From the NCBI RefSeq assembly GCF_943913955.1, contig NZ_CALUAE010000005.1:1-64000 (forward strand): a stretch of 64,000 bases of DNA, given 5' to 3'. Each line of letters opens with the position of its first letter. The first letter of the stretch is position 1. Made by a program: the position numbers and the translations under genes. The notes beneath the pieces are model-generated. The model was given only the letters and a program-made list of their open reading frames with translations, was not told the origin of the DNA and ran no database searches. This DNA comes from Mycolicibacterium bacteremicum. GTDB taxonomy: Bacteria > Actinomycetota > Actinomycetes > Mycobacteriales > Mycobacteriaceae. Of the stretch, positions 51,101 to 59,630 are shown piece by piece.

Positions 51101-54066
51101 TGTCGGGCTCCTGAGGTACTGCGTGTGGTTGTGGACTCCGTGAGGAGTGAGAGGTCTGCGGGCAGCTCGACCCAGCCGCTCGGACCGAGCGGCACAGGCT
51201 TGCCTTCTAACAACGGGACGGCTTGGCTGCCCTGCTTGGCGACAAGCAGCCAACGGGCGGCCGGACGCGGCGTGCCAACGTCAAGAAGGGTGGAGAGAAG
51301 CCCTGCCATGCCGTATCGCACCAACGGACCGGCATTGACGATGAGCAACGGCTTGTTGTTTGCGAGCCTTTCCTCCCAGTTCGGGACGAGCGCCTGCTGC
51401 ACAAGACCGACGAGTCTCGACCAGTCCTCGCTGCCCTTCGGCTTGGCATCTGCGCCGAGAACGACCTCCCAGCTTGCTCCGGCCTGGTCGGCGAGTGCAC
51501 GCGCCGCATTCACAACAAGTGACGCGATATCGAGCACTTCGACGGCGAACCGGGTCGAAAGTTCCTGTGCCGTCTTCACATATCGCTTGGGCGGAGTGGT
51601 CAGGGTGAGTGCACCATTCCGCGACAGCGACTCGTCCAGCTTCACCGCCGCCTCAGCAACTGCGACCGGCGCAAAGACAGTGAACCCGCTGGCGGTATGC
51701 GTGGCCGAGCGTGCCTCGGACGCCAACTCGTAGACACCGTTGTGGTTCACGATGCCGGGCAGGACCGCCGTGACGAGAGCGTCGAGTCGATGCGACGCTG
51801 TCGGGAGTTCGACTTGTGGAAATCGGGCTGTGACGCTGCGCCGGACGGCGGCCTCGCTGATGCGCCGACCAGGCTTGCCGCGCAGTGCGCGCTCTACCGC
51901 CTGCTGAGGGTCGAGGTCTACCGGATACAGCTCGTCGAACCCTGAGACAGCCGCCTTCGTCGAGACAGAGGCAGCCAGCGTCAGGAGTCCACGGCCGGTT
52001 AAGGCGACGACCGTCGAGGCACCCGCCTCGCTGGCGAGGTCGTGCAAGGCAGCGTTCGCTGTCGCGAAGGGAACGACTCCGGTCGAGACGAGGTCATCGG
52101 CTCGCCGTCCCAACTCGATCGCTGTCTCGGTCAGGACGTCGGCCGCTGGGAACTCTTGCCCGGACTCGTCAGGGTCCGCAGTTTCGCGCAGGGCGATGAC
52201 GTTGGCGCGTTTCCCGATGCCTCGCCTCAGTTCCAATGTTGGCTCCGGCATGCGCGCGTCGAACTCGTAGGCCGCACGCAGCAGGGCGGCTCCTTGCCGG
52301 AGGCGCTCCTTCCCGTCGAGAAGAGATCCGCGCTGGGCGACCAACGCATTCGCAAGTGACGAAACCGCCATCACTCGACCGTTGCGAGCCAGCAGTGTGT
52401 CTACTTCAGTCAGCACGCCTTCGATGGCAGAGCCGATCTTCTTGCCCCATACCGTAACTGCCTGATCCACGGCATGGGTGACCCGATCGCGGGTCATTCC
52501 CAGCGATTGCGCGGTGTCGCCCGTGGCCGGCCATTCACCTGCCGCCACATCACCGGAAAGGCCGAGAAGTCGCTCGATTACTGTCTGCTCGGCACCTTTG
52601 AGCTGGTCCAAGAGCAAGGAGACGAGCCGCTCCGTGCCCATCGGCTGATCCGTGGCGACCTCTCCCGCACCGCTGAGCCGCGATCGCCAGCCTCGAATCC
52701 TCGCCTGGATCTCCTTGCGGTAGGTCTCGCCGAGGCCACGTATCGAGTTGATGCGGGTCGGGTGGACCCCTAGCAGCTGACCGACCGTCGCCACATCGAG
52801 ACGCGATACCGCGGACAACGCTCGAGCGGACAGGCCAGCACGCTCCAAGGGAGTGTCGAGCGTGGCAGCATCGGCGAGTTCGTCGCTTCCGCTCGCACCG
52901 TCCTCGTCCGTGTCGAGGGCAGCGAATACGCCCTGCCACGCGACCGCTAACTCGTCGGCGCTGCTGAACCTGGCTCCTGCATCTGGTGCGAGGGCGCGCT
53001 GGAAGAGAGCCGTCAGTTGAGTCGCGACGGCAGGCTCGAAGCTCGTGGGCTCGATGATCGGTGTGTCGCTGGGATCGGCTGGGCGTCCCGCGCCCTCTCC
53101 CCACCACGGAAGCTGACCGGTTGCCATCTCGAACAGGGTGGTCGACACAGCCCACAGCTCGGCGGCACGGTCGTACTTCTGGCGTCGTCCGCGACCGAGA
53201 TAGGGGTCGAGATAGCTCGGTGTACCGGACGCGATGTTGTCGACACTCTCACTTGCGAGCGAGAAGTCAAACAGAACCAGAGACGGTCTCCTCGTGCCGG
53301 GGTCCGGGGTGATACCCAGATTGGCCGGCTTGATGTCGCGGTGGAAGACCCCTTGGGATTCGAGGTAGATCATCGCTTCCAACAACTGGCTGCCGTACTG
53401 CTCCAGCTGGCCCACTGTGGCCCGCCCCTCTTTGGAGAGCCGCGTGGCCAGTGTTTCCTTGCCGGCATCGGTGAGCAGAAGCGCACGTCGGTTCCCGAGG
53501 TCGAGCGGCCCTGCGATGAGTCGCACCACCCGGCGGTGGTCGAGAGCTCGGAGCACGTCGGCTTCGAGCGAGAGCCTGCGCCCTGCTGACTCGGTACGAG
53601 CGACCTTTAGGACGAGTTCGCGGTCGGGATCTTCTGAGTCGGTGTCGTGGACTGCGAGTGCGACACCGCTGGAACCCTCACCACGCCGACTGGTCACAAA
53701 GAAGCGATCGGCGACGATGTCGTCCTTCTGCGCGTCGACGGGATCGTCGACCGGCGTCGGCTCCTCGATGTGGTCGCCTCGACGAAGGTCGTCGCTCGCG
53801 AGACGTAGGAGGTCCAGTACTTCCTCGATGGTCGCGGGCCGTTCAGACTCGACCGCGCGGGTCGCCATCGCGATGACCTCGGCAACGCTGTCAGGCATGC
53901 CCGGTGACGCTGCGCGCGGGTCGAGTGCGCCGGCCTCGGACAGGCGCTGCTCCAACTCGACGAACGTCTCGGCTGGCGGTTTCCCGGTCAACACGAGATA
54001 TGCGAGGACGCCGAATCCGTACACGTCGAGTGGAATCGGCGGGAGTCCGTCGACGGCGCGAGCCAC
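51097..54066 (-). CDS. pglW: PglW, kinase-containing C-terminal part (separated by a frameshift)
   Basis: This 989-residue frame holds the active-type kinase domain of PglW: H-R-D-I-K-P-A-N-L (catalytic loop), D-F-S-L-A in place of DFG, and Y-L-D-P-Y activation end, near residues 180-300, then a helix-hairpin-helix-like segment and a long C-terminal region. The frame opens at a GTG at 54066 without a ribosome binding site, and its first residues (D-G-L-P-P-I-P-L-D-V-Y-G-F-G-V-L-A-Y) complete the helix of the preceding pseudokinase fold. The true gene is therefore the joined 51097-55259 with a one-base shift. Its stop overlaps pglX copy 2. Confidence 0.85.
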   Translation of the reverse strand: MARAVDGLPPIPLDVYGFGVLAYLVLTGKPPAETFVELEQRLSEAGALDPRAASPGMPDSVAEVIAMATRAVESERPATIEEVLDLLRLASDDLRRGDHIEEPTPVDDPVDAQKDDIVADRFFVTSRRGEGSSGVALAVHDTDSEDPDRELVLKVARTESAGRRLSLEADVLRALDHRRVVRLIAGPLDLGNRRALLLTDAGKETLATRLSKEGRATVGQLEQYGSQLLEAMIYLESQGVFHRDIKPANLGITPDPGTRRPSLVLFDFSLASESVDNIASGTPSYLDPYLGRGRRQKYDRAAELWAVSTTLFEMATGQLPWWGEGAGRPADPSDTPIIEPTSFEPAVATQLTALFQRALAPDAGARFSSADELAVAWQGVFAALDTDEDGASGSDELADAATLDTPLERAGLSARALSAVSRLDVATVGQLLGVHPTRINSIRGLGETYRKEIQARIRGWRSRLSGAGEVATDQPMGTERLVSLLLDQLKGAEQTVIERLLGLSGDVAAGEWPATGDTAQSLGMTRDRVTHAVDQAVTVWGKKIGSAIEGVLTEVDTLLARNGRVMAVSSLANALVAQRGSLLDGKERLRQGAALLRAAYEFDARMPEPTLELRRGIGKRANVIALRETADPDESGQEFPAADVLTETAIELGRRADDLVSTGVVPFATANAALHDLASEAGASTVVALTGRGLLTLAASVSTKAAVSGFDELYPVDLDPQQAVERALRGKPGRRISEAAVRRSVTARFPQVELPTASHRLDALVTAVLPGIVNHNGVYELASEARSATHTASGFTVFAPVAVAEAAVKLDESLSRNGALTLTTPPKRYVKTAQELSTRFAVEVLDIASLVVNAARALADQAGASWEVVLGADAKPKGSEDWSRLVGLVQQALVPNWEERLANNKPLLIVNAGPLVRYGMAGLLSTLLDVGTPRPAARWLLVAKQGSQAVPLLEGKPVPLGPSGWVELPADLSLLTESTTTRSTSGARQ

Positions 54067-55259
54067 AGCCAGTCGTCCTGGTCAGCCACTCCCATGAGGT
54101 CGTGGACCCCAGCACTGATCGCGGTCAGACGGGAGACATTCCGGGTCGAGCTGTCGCGCTGAGCGAAATACCAGTCGCGGATCGTGAGGTTCGGCAGGGC
54201 ATCCTTGACCGGCGTTGCCCACACCCGACGTGGTGACAGCGCGCGGTGCCGCAAATGGACGTTGTGGGCGAACCGGAGAATCTCGCCCAGCCGGATGGCC
54301 AAGGCGATGCGCTGGTCGAGATCTAACTCGGTCCCCTCCCCCGCGATGTAGGCGTCGAGCGGGAGTTCCTTCGCATCGTGCTCGAAAACCAACGCCGGGC
54401 CGTCATCGGTTCGCTTGAAGTCGATCGGGACCGCGATACCGCCGTGGCGCAACCCCTGGGTGAGCTGAAACTCGCGCTGCGCGAGCTGCTCGATCTGCTG
54501 GCGGTCGGCCGGCGACGCTGTCGCAGGCACGTCGTATAGGCGCAGCCGACGCTTGACATCGGGCAACGCCGGGAGGTTGACGAGGACGTCCTGCCAGTCT
54601 CGTCCCTGCGCTATCGGCTCGTCATCGGCAACGACGAAGTCACCGACCATCCGGACCTTCGGCGTCGGCGTGAAGCCAACGGCGTCACAGAGCGAGCGAA
54701 CTTGCCTTGCCCGTTGGAGGTCGATCGGTTGGCGGAAGTCGTGCGGAGGCTGGGCAAGGAAGTCCGAGAGCTTCAGAAGGCGAGGCCTGGAGTTGACGTG
54801 GTACCTGTCGAGAGTCAGCACTCCAATGTCACCTGGACTGGCAATCTCGACAGAGCTGCCCTCCCCGTGCATGACGACGACGGCATTGATGCGCGGCACC
54901 AGGCCCCTCGCCGCTTGGTTGGGCGCTCGATCTTGAAGGAGGCTCTTGAGCCACTTCGCCTTGCGGTCGGCAGCCAGTCGCGGGTTCTCGACGTTGCGTG
55001 GACCGTGGTTCCAGCGCTGCGCGTTACCCCGGACCGTGCCGTGCCAGCCCTTGAGCTCGACCAGGTACATGCCCTGAGTTGTCAGCAGGAGTACGTCGAC
55101 CTCGGCGGTGCGTCCTTGATCATTGATGAAGGTCAGGTTCGCCCAGGCAGTGGTGATGCCATCGTCCGGGAGGAGTTCACGAAAGGCGTCGAGCGCGGCG
55201 GCCTCAGCAGGAGTCGCCGGGTCGCCCATGACCTTCCACAGGGGAGAGTCATGCTTCAT
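53988..55259 (-). CDS. pglW: PglW, N-terminal part: NERD nuclease-like and pseudokinase domains (frameshifted)
   Basis: This 423-residue frame starts at ATG 55259 with an AGGGCGG site. It has a NERD domain (A-E-V-D-V-L-L-L...Y-L-V-E-L-K-G-W, a D-ExK nuclease-like core, residues 50-75). A kinase-like fold then follows in which H-R-A-L-S-P-R-R-V-W replaces H-R-D-L-K-P-x-N, so it is a pseudokinase. The reading frame runs out of register near 54052-54060 and ends with 20 spurious residues. Total length 55259-51097 is one base short of a multiple of three, consistent with one lost base. Overlap with the downstream frame is 79 bases. Confidence 0.85.
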   Translation of the reverse strand: MKHDSPLWKVMGDPATPAEAAALDAFRELLPDDGITTAWANLTFINDQGRTAEVDVLLLTTQGMYLVELKGWHGTVRGNAQRWNHGPRNVENPRLAADRKAKWLKSLLQDRAPNQAARGLVPRINAVVVMHGEGSSVEIASPGDIGVLTLDRYHVNSRPRLLKLSDFLAQPPHDFRQPIDLQRARQVRSLCDAVGFTPTPKVRMVGDFVVADDEPIAQGRDWQDVLVNLPALPDVKRRLRLYDVPATASPADRQQIEQLAQREFQLTQGLRHGGIAVPIDFKRTDDGPALVFEHDAKELPLDAYIAGEGTELDLDQRIALAIRLGEILRFAHNVHLRHRALSPRRVWATPVKDALPNLTIRDWYFAQRDSSTRNVSRLTAISAGVHDLMGVADQDDWLWLAPSTDSRRFHSTCTDSASSHISC

Positions 55260-55338
55260 TGAGCCGCCCTACTAGGCAGGCGAGTGCCCAGGCTTCGCTC
55301 AAACCGACACCACAACCACTCCACTTTGGACACACTAT

Positions 55339-55360
55339 CGGTATCACTCAGCGAATACCG
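55339..55360. promoter_or_regulatory. Inverted repeat upstream of pglW
   Basis: CGGTAT and ATACCG arms with a 10-base spacer lie in the 117-base gap between the upstream 233-residue gene and pglW. This is the only sizeable gap in the operon between mcrB and brxHI, so a BREX promoter or operator, or a terminator for the Mcr genes, should be here. There is no further support. Confidence 0.35.
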
Positions 55361-55376
55361 GCTACCACCGCACCTC

Positions 55377-56078
55377 TCAGTTGATCGCACGGGACACCGC
55401 CTCGCCAACACGCCAGACCTCGTCAGGGTCCAGACCGTCGACGGAGACCCCGGTGCCTGGCCCGGTCTCGTCAAGGCCAAGCAGCGCCGCCAAATCTCTG
55501 AAGCCCGGGTGACCCTTGACCTTCGGAAACCCGGTCCAGCAGCCAGCGATGCGCAATTGACCACTGCTGCTCACGGCAAACTTGAATGGGGGATGCCGCC
55601 GCCCGAACGGGTACACAAACATCCAGCCGCGGGGACGGACTCCGAAGAAGAGGTGGGTTTGGGCGCCTTGCTTGGGATGCGCACTATTGGCGTCCACGAG
55701 TTCGAGAATCCGCAACAGAAACGCGCGATCAGTCAAGTCCTCGACCGCGTCCACGAACTCTTTGCGCGTCCAACCGTCGGCGTAGCGGTCAACGGTCGCG
55801 GTATGGATCTGTTTCGGCTCGCCAACACCTACCCGCCGTCCGGTTAACCAAAAGCGAAGCAGCTCGACTGCGTCGGGGCGCGGAGCGTCCACGACCTCGT
55901 GCGCATCGTCCGGGCCCCACTTGGCCATCGCCTCGATGCCGTCTTCCGGCGAGTACTGGACATCAATGGTGATGCCTCCCTTTAGGAATTCATCCGCCAG
56001 GTCGGTGGAACGAACATCCCAGCCGGCATCGAGCGCCAAATCAGCCGTATCGAGACGCAATCCCGTACCGTCAGCCAA
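55377..56078 (-). CDS. Unknown 233-residue protein coupled to mcrC
   Basis: The start is TTG at 56078, supported by an AGGAGG site eight bases upstream inside the mcrC end; the two genes overlap by 8 bases. The protein is alpha/beta and rich in charged residues, with no signal or membrane helix. Segments such as H-L-F-F-G-V-R-P-R-G-W-M-F-V-Y-P-F-G-R are distinctive but not recognised. Its position suggests an accessory factor of the McrBC module or of the whole helicase/Mcr cluster. Confidence 0.7.
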   Translation of the reverse strand: MADGTGLRLDTADLALDAGWDVRSTDLADEFLKGGITIDVQYSPEDGIEAMAKWGPDDAHEVVDAPRPDAVELLRFWLTGRRVGVGEPKQIHTATVDRYADGWTRKEFVDAVEDLTDRAFLLRILELVDANSAHPKQGAQTHLFFGVRPRGWMFVYPFGRRHPPFKFAVSSSGQLRIAGCWTGFPKVKGHPGFRDLAALLGLDETGPGTGVSVDGLDPDEVWRVGEAVSRAIN

Positions 56079-57285
56079 CTTTCAGTCCTCCTGCTGCGAT
56101 TGACTGGATGCTGATATCCGCAGCCAGCTTGTCCACCTGACGTAACAGTCGATCCGGCTCAAGTGCGAGGTCCAGCGCGTGACAGTGAATCGCAACGCCC
56201 GAGTTCTGTACCGTATGGACTTGTTCTGATTCGTTACCCTTGGCATAAACCAAATGGCCGTCCGCAAGCCCAAGGACGGTACAATACGACAACATCTGAC
56301 ATAGGTCAGCGTTCGGGAAACCTTCGGGCCGTTCAGCCTTGTACTTCGCGTCGAGGACTGCCACCGACCCGGCACCACTCAGGCAGAGCAGATCTGGCTT
56401 CAGCTCGATGTTTCGCGATTCGTCCAGGAACATCTGAGCTTGAGGCCGGCATTGCCAACCTCGTTCAGCAAGCGATTCTCCGATCGCGACAGTGACGAAA
56501 TCCTCGAAAATCCGCCACATGTCGAACATGTAGCCGGTTACCGAGACATCGCCGATGCGGTGTTCAAACGACTCTGCGGCAAGCACGATGTCTGCCAGTC
56601 TTAGCGCTGGCTGATATCGCGCGTTGAGTCGGCTGGGCTGCCACACAGGTTTGGCAGCGCCTCTAGGCAGCATGGTTACTTCGGCGAGGGAGCGACGCAA
56701 CCGCTGCAGGAGCCTGCGGGCCAGCCCGCTTAAACGCGGCATGTTCAGGAGTCGCATCGTTGCCATGACCAAGAGCCGATTCTCGGCGACGTCGACCGTG
56801 TAGTCGTCGTACTCAACGGCGAGTGGCACCGGCAACCCGAACAGTCGACTCATCTGCTCCCCCGCAAGGATCCGTCCACGCAGAACCGGAAGGTCCTCCC
56901 GCATTGTCTTGTAACCCTGGAGCAGTCCTTGTTCAACAGCAAGCGTCGCGATCCGCGCGAATGCCTCGGCGACAGCTGGCAGCAGCTCGTCGGCGGGATC
57001 CAGTTGAATCGGATCGTCACGCCATATCCGCGGATCGCGCGCATAGCCAAGCAGAAACAACAGACGGTTAAGGTCGCTGATCTTCGGCTTTACCACAACC
57101 TGCCGCGTCCCGATGGCGACCGCACCCACTCGCCGCCCGGCCGTGACCTCGAACTCCCCCTCATCGAGTGTTGGCGTTACTTGGACGATGCCGCACTCCT
57201 TGAGTGCGCGGTACTCGGCTCTCGTGAGCGAGACCGTGGCGGCTGCACCGCCCTCAATCAGAGTCAGCGGATCCGTCATCGCCAT
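56071..57285 (-). CDS. mcrC: McrC-type nuclease subunit
   Basis: This protein of about 404 residues has the McrC layout: an N-terminal beta-rich domain followed by a PD-(D/E)xK nuclease core in L-K-P-D-L-L and V-A-V-L-D-A-K-Y-K near 310-330. McrC joins McrB to cut DNA with modified cytosine in the classical type IV system. The ATG at 57285 (or 57279) overlaps the mcrB gene end by about 30 bases. Overlap with both neighbours indicates a tight operon. Confidence 0.88.
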   Translation of the reverse strand: MAMTDPLTLIEGGAAATVSLTRAEYRALKECGIVQVTPTLDEGEFEVTAGRRVGAVAIGTRQVVVKPKISDLNRLLFLLGYARDPRIWRDDPIQLDPADELLPAVAEAFARIATLAVEQGLLQGYKTMREDLPVLRGRILAGEQMSRLFGLPVPLAVEYDDYTVDVAENRLLVMATMRLLNMPRLSGLARRLLQRLRRSLAEVTMLPRGAAKPVWQPSRLNARYQPALRLADIVLAAESFEHRIGDVSVTGYMFDMWRIFEDFVTVAIGESLAERGWQCRPQAQMFLDESRNIELKPDLLCLSGAGSVAVLDAKYKAERPEGFPNADLCQMLSYCTVLGLADGHLVYAKGNESEQVHTVQNSGVAIHCHALDLALEPDRLLRQVDKLAADISIQSIAAGGLKVG

Positions 57286-59542
57286 CGTCCAGATCGCCTG
57301 CCGTGTGGTCCTGTTCCACCGTGCCAAGCTTGGCCGCCAATCCCTTCCTCAAGGCTGCGATTCCGTAGGTACCGACGACATCAAAGTTGCGATCACCAAA
57401 ATGGTGCTCTTCAAGCAGCGGAAGGATGTCGGTGCGCCACATCCGCTCGATCGCCTTGCCTGCTGGATCACTGGCTACCTTGTGCCGCATGAAGTATGAC
57501 GGCCCAATCTTGAAATCGGTGTCGCGGATGCGGGAGTTCAGTTCTTCGTGAAGATCGGCGACGCCCGCCGAGTAACTGTTGGCTCTCAACCAACTTCGTA
57601 GGATGCCGTTCGTGGGTACTTCCGCGGGATGAAGCGGAAGAAAGGCAAACCGACGTCGCAGAGCCGCGTCGACGAGCGCTATGGACCGGTCTGCAGTGTT
57701 CATAGTGCCGATGACGAAAATATTCTTGGGTAGAGAGAACGGTTCGGAACTGTCCGATGAGTACATGAGATCGATGGCTTCGTCACGATACTCAAGGAGG
57801 AAGTACAGCTCACCAAAAATTTTGGGCAGGTTGCCTCTGTTGATTTCGTCGATGATGAGGACGAACGCAGCATCAGGGTTGTCTGCTGCTTTGTCGACGA
57901 GGGATCGCAGCGGTCCGGCCTTGAGCGCGAATCCAATTTGACCGCTCGAGTCGCGCTGCGGCCGGAAACCTTCAAAGAAATCCTCGTATGAGTACGCGGG
58001 ATGGAACTGTACGACCTTGACGTTCGCCTTATCCGTGACGTGTCGCGCAAGTTCCTGCGCGATGTAAGTCTTGCCTGTGCCGGGCGGGCCATAGAAGATA
58101 AGTTGTCGACGTTCGCGTAGCAGCTCGACACAGTCCTGGAGCCAGTCGACGCCGACGTGGATTCGCCGCGCCAGTGCTTCATTCGCATCACGAATCTGAA
58201 CTTCAGAGCCTCCCGTGGGTGTCGGACGCCGCTCCGCGAGCCCGACTAGGACGTCTAGATGCTGACTCATATCGAGCACTTCGCCCTGAGCGCTCAGCCG
58301 CGCAGCAACGTCGGTCGGCACTTCCGACAGGGAACACGATTGGTCAAACCACGTCACAGACCGCCGGAGGTTCGATCGCCCGTCACTGCTATTTGCGAAC
58401 TCCGCAGGACCAGTGACCGTACCGAAGAAAACAGTCTCCCCGCTGACCGTGACGACAAGGTCATCGGCATGGATTCGCTTCAGGAAAGAGTAGAACTCGT
58501 CGAACTTCTCTTGGCGTGCCGCATATCCAGACGTGCGGTAGTCCTCGTCTACTAAAGCTTTCAATTCTTCGCGGGTGACGTCAACATCCACGGGGCGCAA
58601 CAAGCTAGCAGCTAGGGACACCGACTGCTTCTGCCGCCAGACGGGCACCATGTCGATCCCTCTGACGTTACCCCCGTTTACCTTCCACGCGTGACGAACT
58701 TTGTCTGTAGGCTCTGCGGTACCGGTCTTCTGCCAACGAGTAAGCCACGGATCGACGTATAGGTCGACATGACCGCCTTCGGTGCCCGTGATTGCTTCGT
58801 ATATCCGTGCAAGGTCGACATCGACATCGCCGGCCGAATCAGCCAGATACTCTTCTGCGAAGGCGTCCCGCATCGCCGTGCGATGGATGGTATTCACAAT
58901 CGGCAAAAAGAACTGCGGGAAAGCGAGATACAGCAAGGACTGACGTTGCGCCGACTGCCCAGTTGGGACCGTGTCGACCTCCACGCGGAACAGCAACGGA
59001 TCAACCAGAGCTTCCGCGCGCCGATTCTCGGGCAGTTTCTTGAAATGGCTGGCAACCTGGATCAGATAGGAGATCTGAGCCCAGCGGTAGGTCGTGAATG
59101 CCTGTCCGCCATGAAAGACCCCGCCCGCAAGCAGCGCTGATCTCACGTCAGTCGGCAGTACTACCGGGTCCGAGCTCATATTGAGCACGTCTTCGATCTG
59201 TTTGACCTTGAGCGTCCCGCCGAGGTTGATGATCGGCAGCGCCTGGAGGATCAAGAGCTCAGCAAAAAGTTGAATTGCACCCACTGACGATCCTTCAAGC
59301 TGAACACGCAGCTTCTCGAAGAAGCCGCCCGCGCCCAGTTCAGGCTTGTCGACATAATCACTGGTGAGTTCACCGAGGTGCTGGGCGGTCCAGACCGGCG
59401 CATCTGGCGTGAGAAGCGAACCGTCAGCACCAAAGCCGACGTCGAGCAGCCGTCGCCCAATCTTCTCGACGGCAATCGACTCGAATCGGCCCAGGGTGCC
59501 AACTTCGGCTGCGCCAGCCGGGTCTTGTAGTTCCTCGTTCAC
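57254..59542 (-). CDS. mcrB: McrB-type GTPase subunit with an atypical N-terminal region
   Basis: This 762-residue protein has a C-terminal McrB AAA module with Walker A G-P-P-G-T-G-K-T near 485, Walker B L-I-I-D-E-I-N-R-G-N and the McrB signature G-T-M-N-T-A-D-R-S. The N-terminal about 450 residues do not look like the small DNA-binding domain of E. coli McrB and are unassigned, so the target (modified base or other) is unknown. The GTG start at 59542 has a GGGTGAG site. It is followed by mcrC. Confidence 0.88.
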   Translation of the reverse strand: MNEELQDPAGAAEVGTLGRFESIAVEKIGRRLLDVGFGADGSLLTPDAPVWTAQHLGELTSDYVDKPELGAGGFFEKLRVQLEGSSVGAIQLFAELLILQALPIINLGGTLKVKQIEDVLNMSSDPVVLPTDVRSALLAGGVFHGGQAFTTYRWAQISYLIQVASHFKKLPENRRAEALVDPLLFRVEVDTVPTGQSAQRQSLLYLAFPQFFLPIVNTIHRTAMRDAFAEEYLADSAGDVDVDLARIYEAITGTEGGHVDLYVDPWLTRWQKTGTAEPTDKVRHAWKVNGGNVRGIDMVPVWRQKQSVSLAASLLRPVDVDVTREELKALVDEDYRTSGYAARQEKFDEFYSFLKRIHADDLVVTVSGETVFFGTVTGPAEFANSSDGRSNLRRSVTWFDQSCSLSEVPTDVAARLSAQGEVLDMSQHLDVLVGLAERRPTPTGGSEVQIRDANEALARRIHVGVDWLQDCVELLRERRQLIFYGPPGTGKTYIAQELARHVTDKANVKVVQFHPAYSYEDFFEGFRPQRDSSGQIGFALKAGPLRSLVDKAADNPDAAFVLIIDEINRGNLPKIFGELYFLLEYRDEAIDLMYSSDSSEPFSLPKNIFVIGTMNTADRSIALVDAALRRRFAFLPLHPAEVPTNGILRSWLRANSYSAGVADLHEELNSRIRDTDFKIGPSYFMRHKVASDPAGKAIERMWRTDILPLLEEHHFGDRNFDVVGTYGIAALRKGLAAKLGTVEQDHTAGDLDDGDDGSADSD

Positions 59543-59630
59543 GACTCACCCATCCCGATAGTTCCAGTACGCAGACACGCCCGCCACACCAATCGCTGAT
59601 TGACTGACTGCCGATCCGAACTAGGCACGG

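Noticed and set aside
51101..51253. Longer N-terminus of pglX copy 2 from 51253
   Set aside because: It would lie wholly within the end of pglW; GTG 51100 has an AGGAG site and matches the start of copy 1.
34052..55259. BREX type 1 assignment
   Set aside because: There is no brxA, brxB or Lon-like brxL gene; pglW, pglX, pglY, pglZ, brxD and brxHI define type 2.
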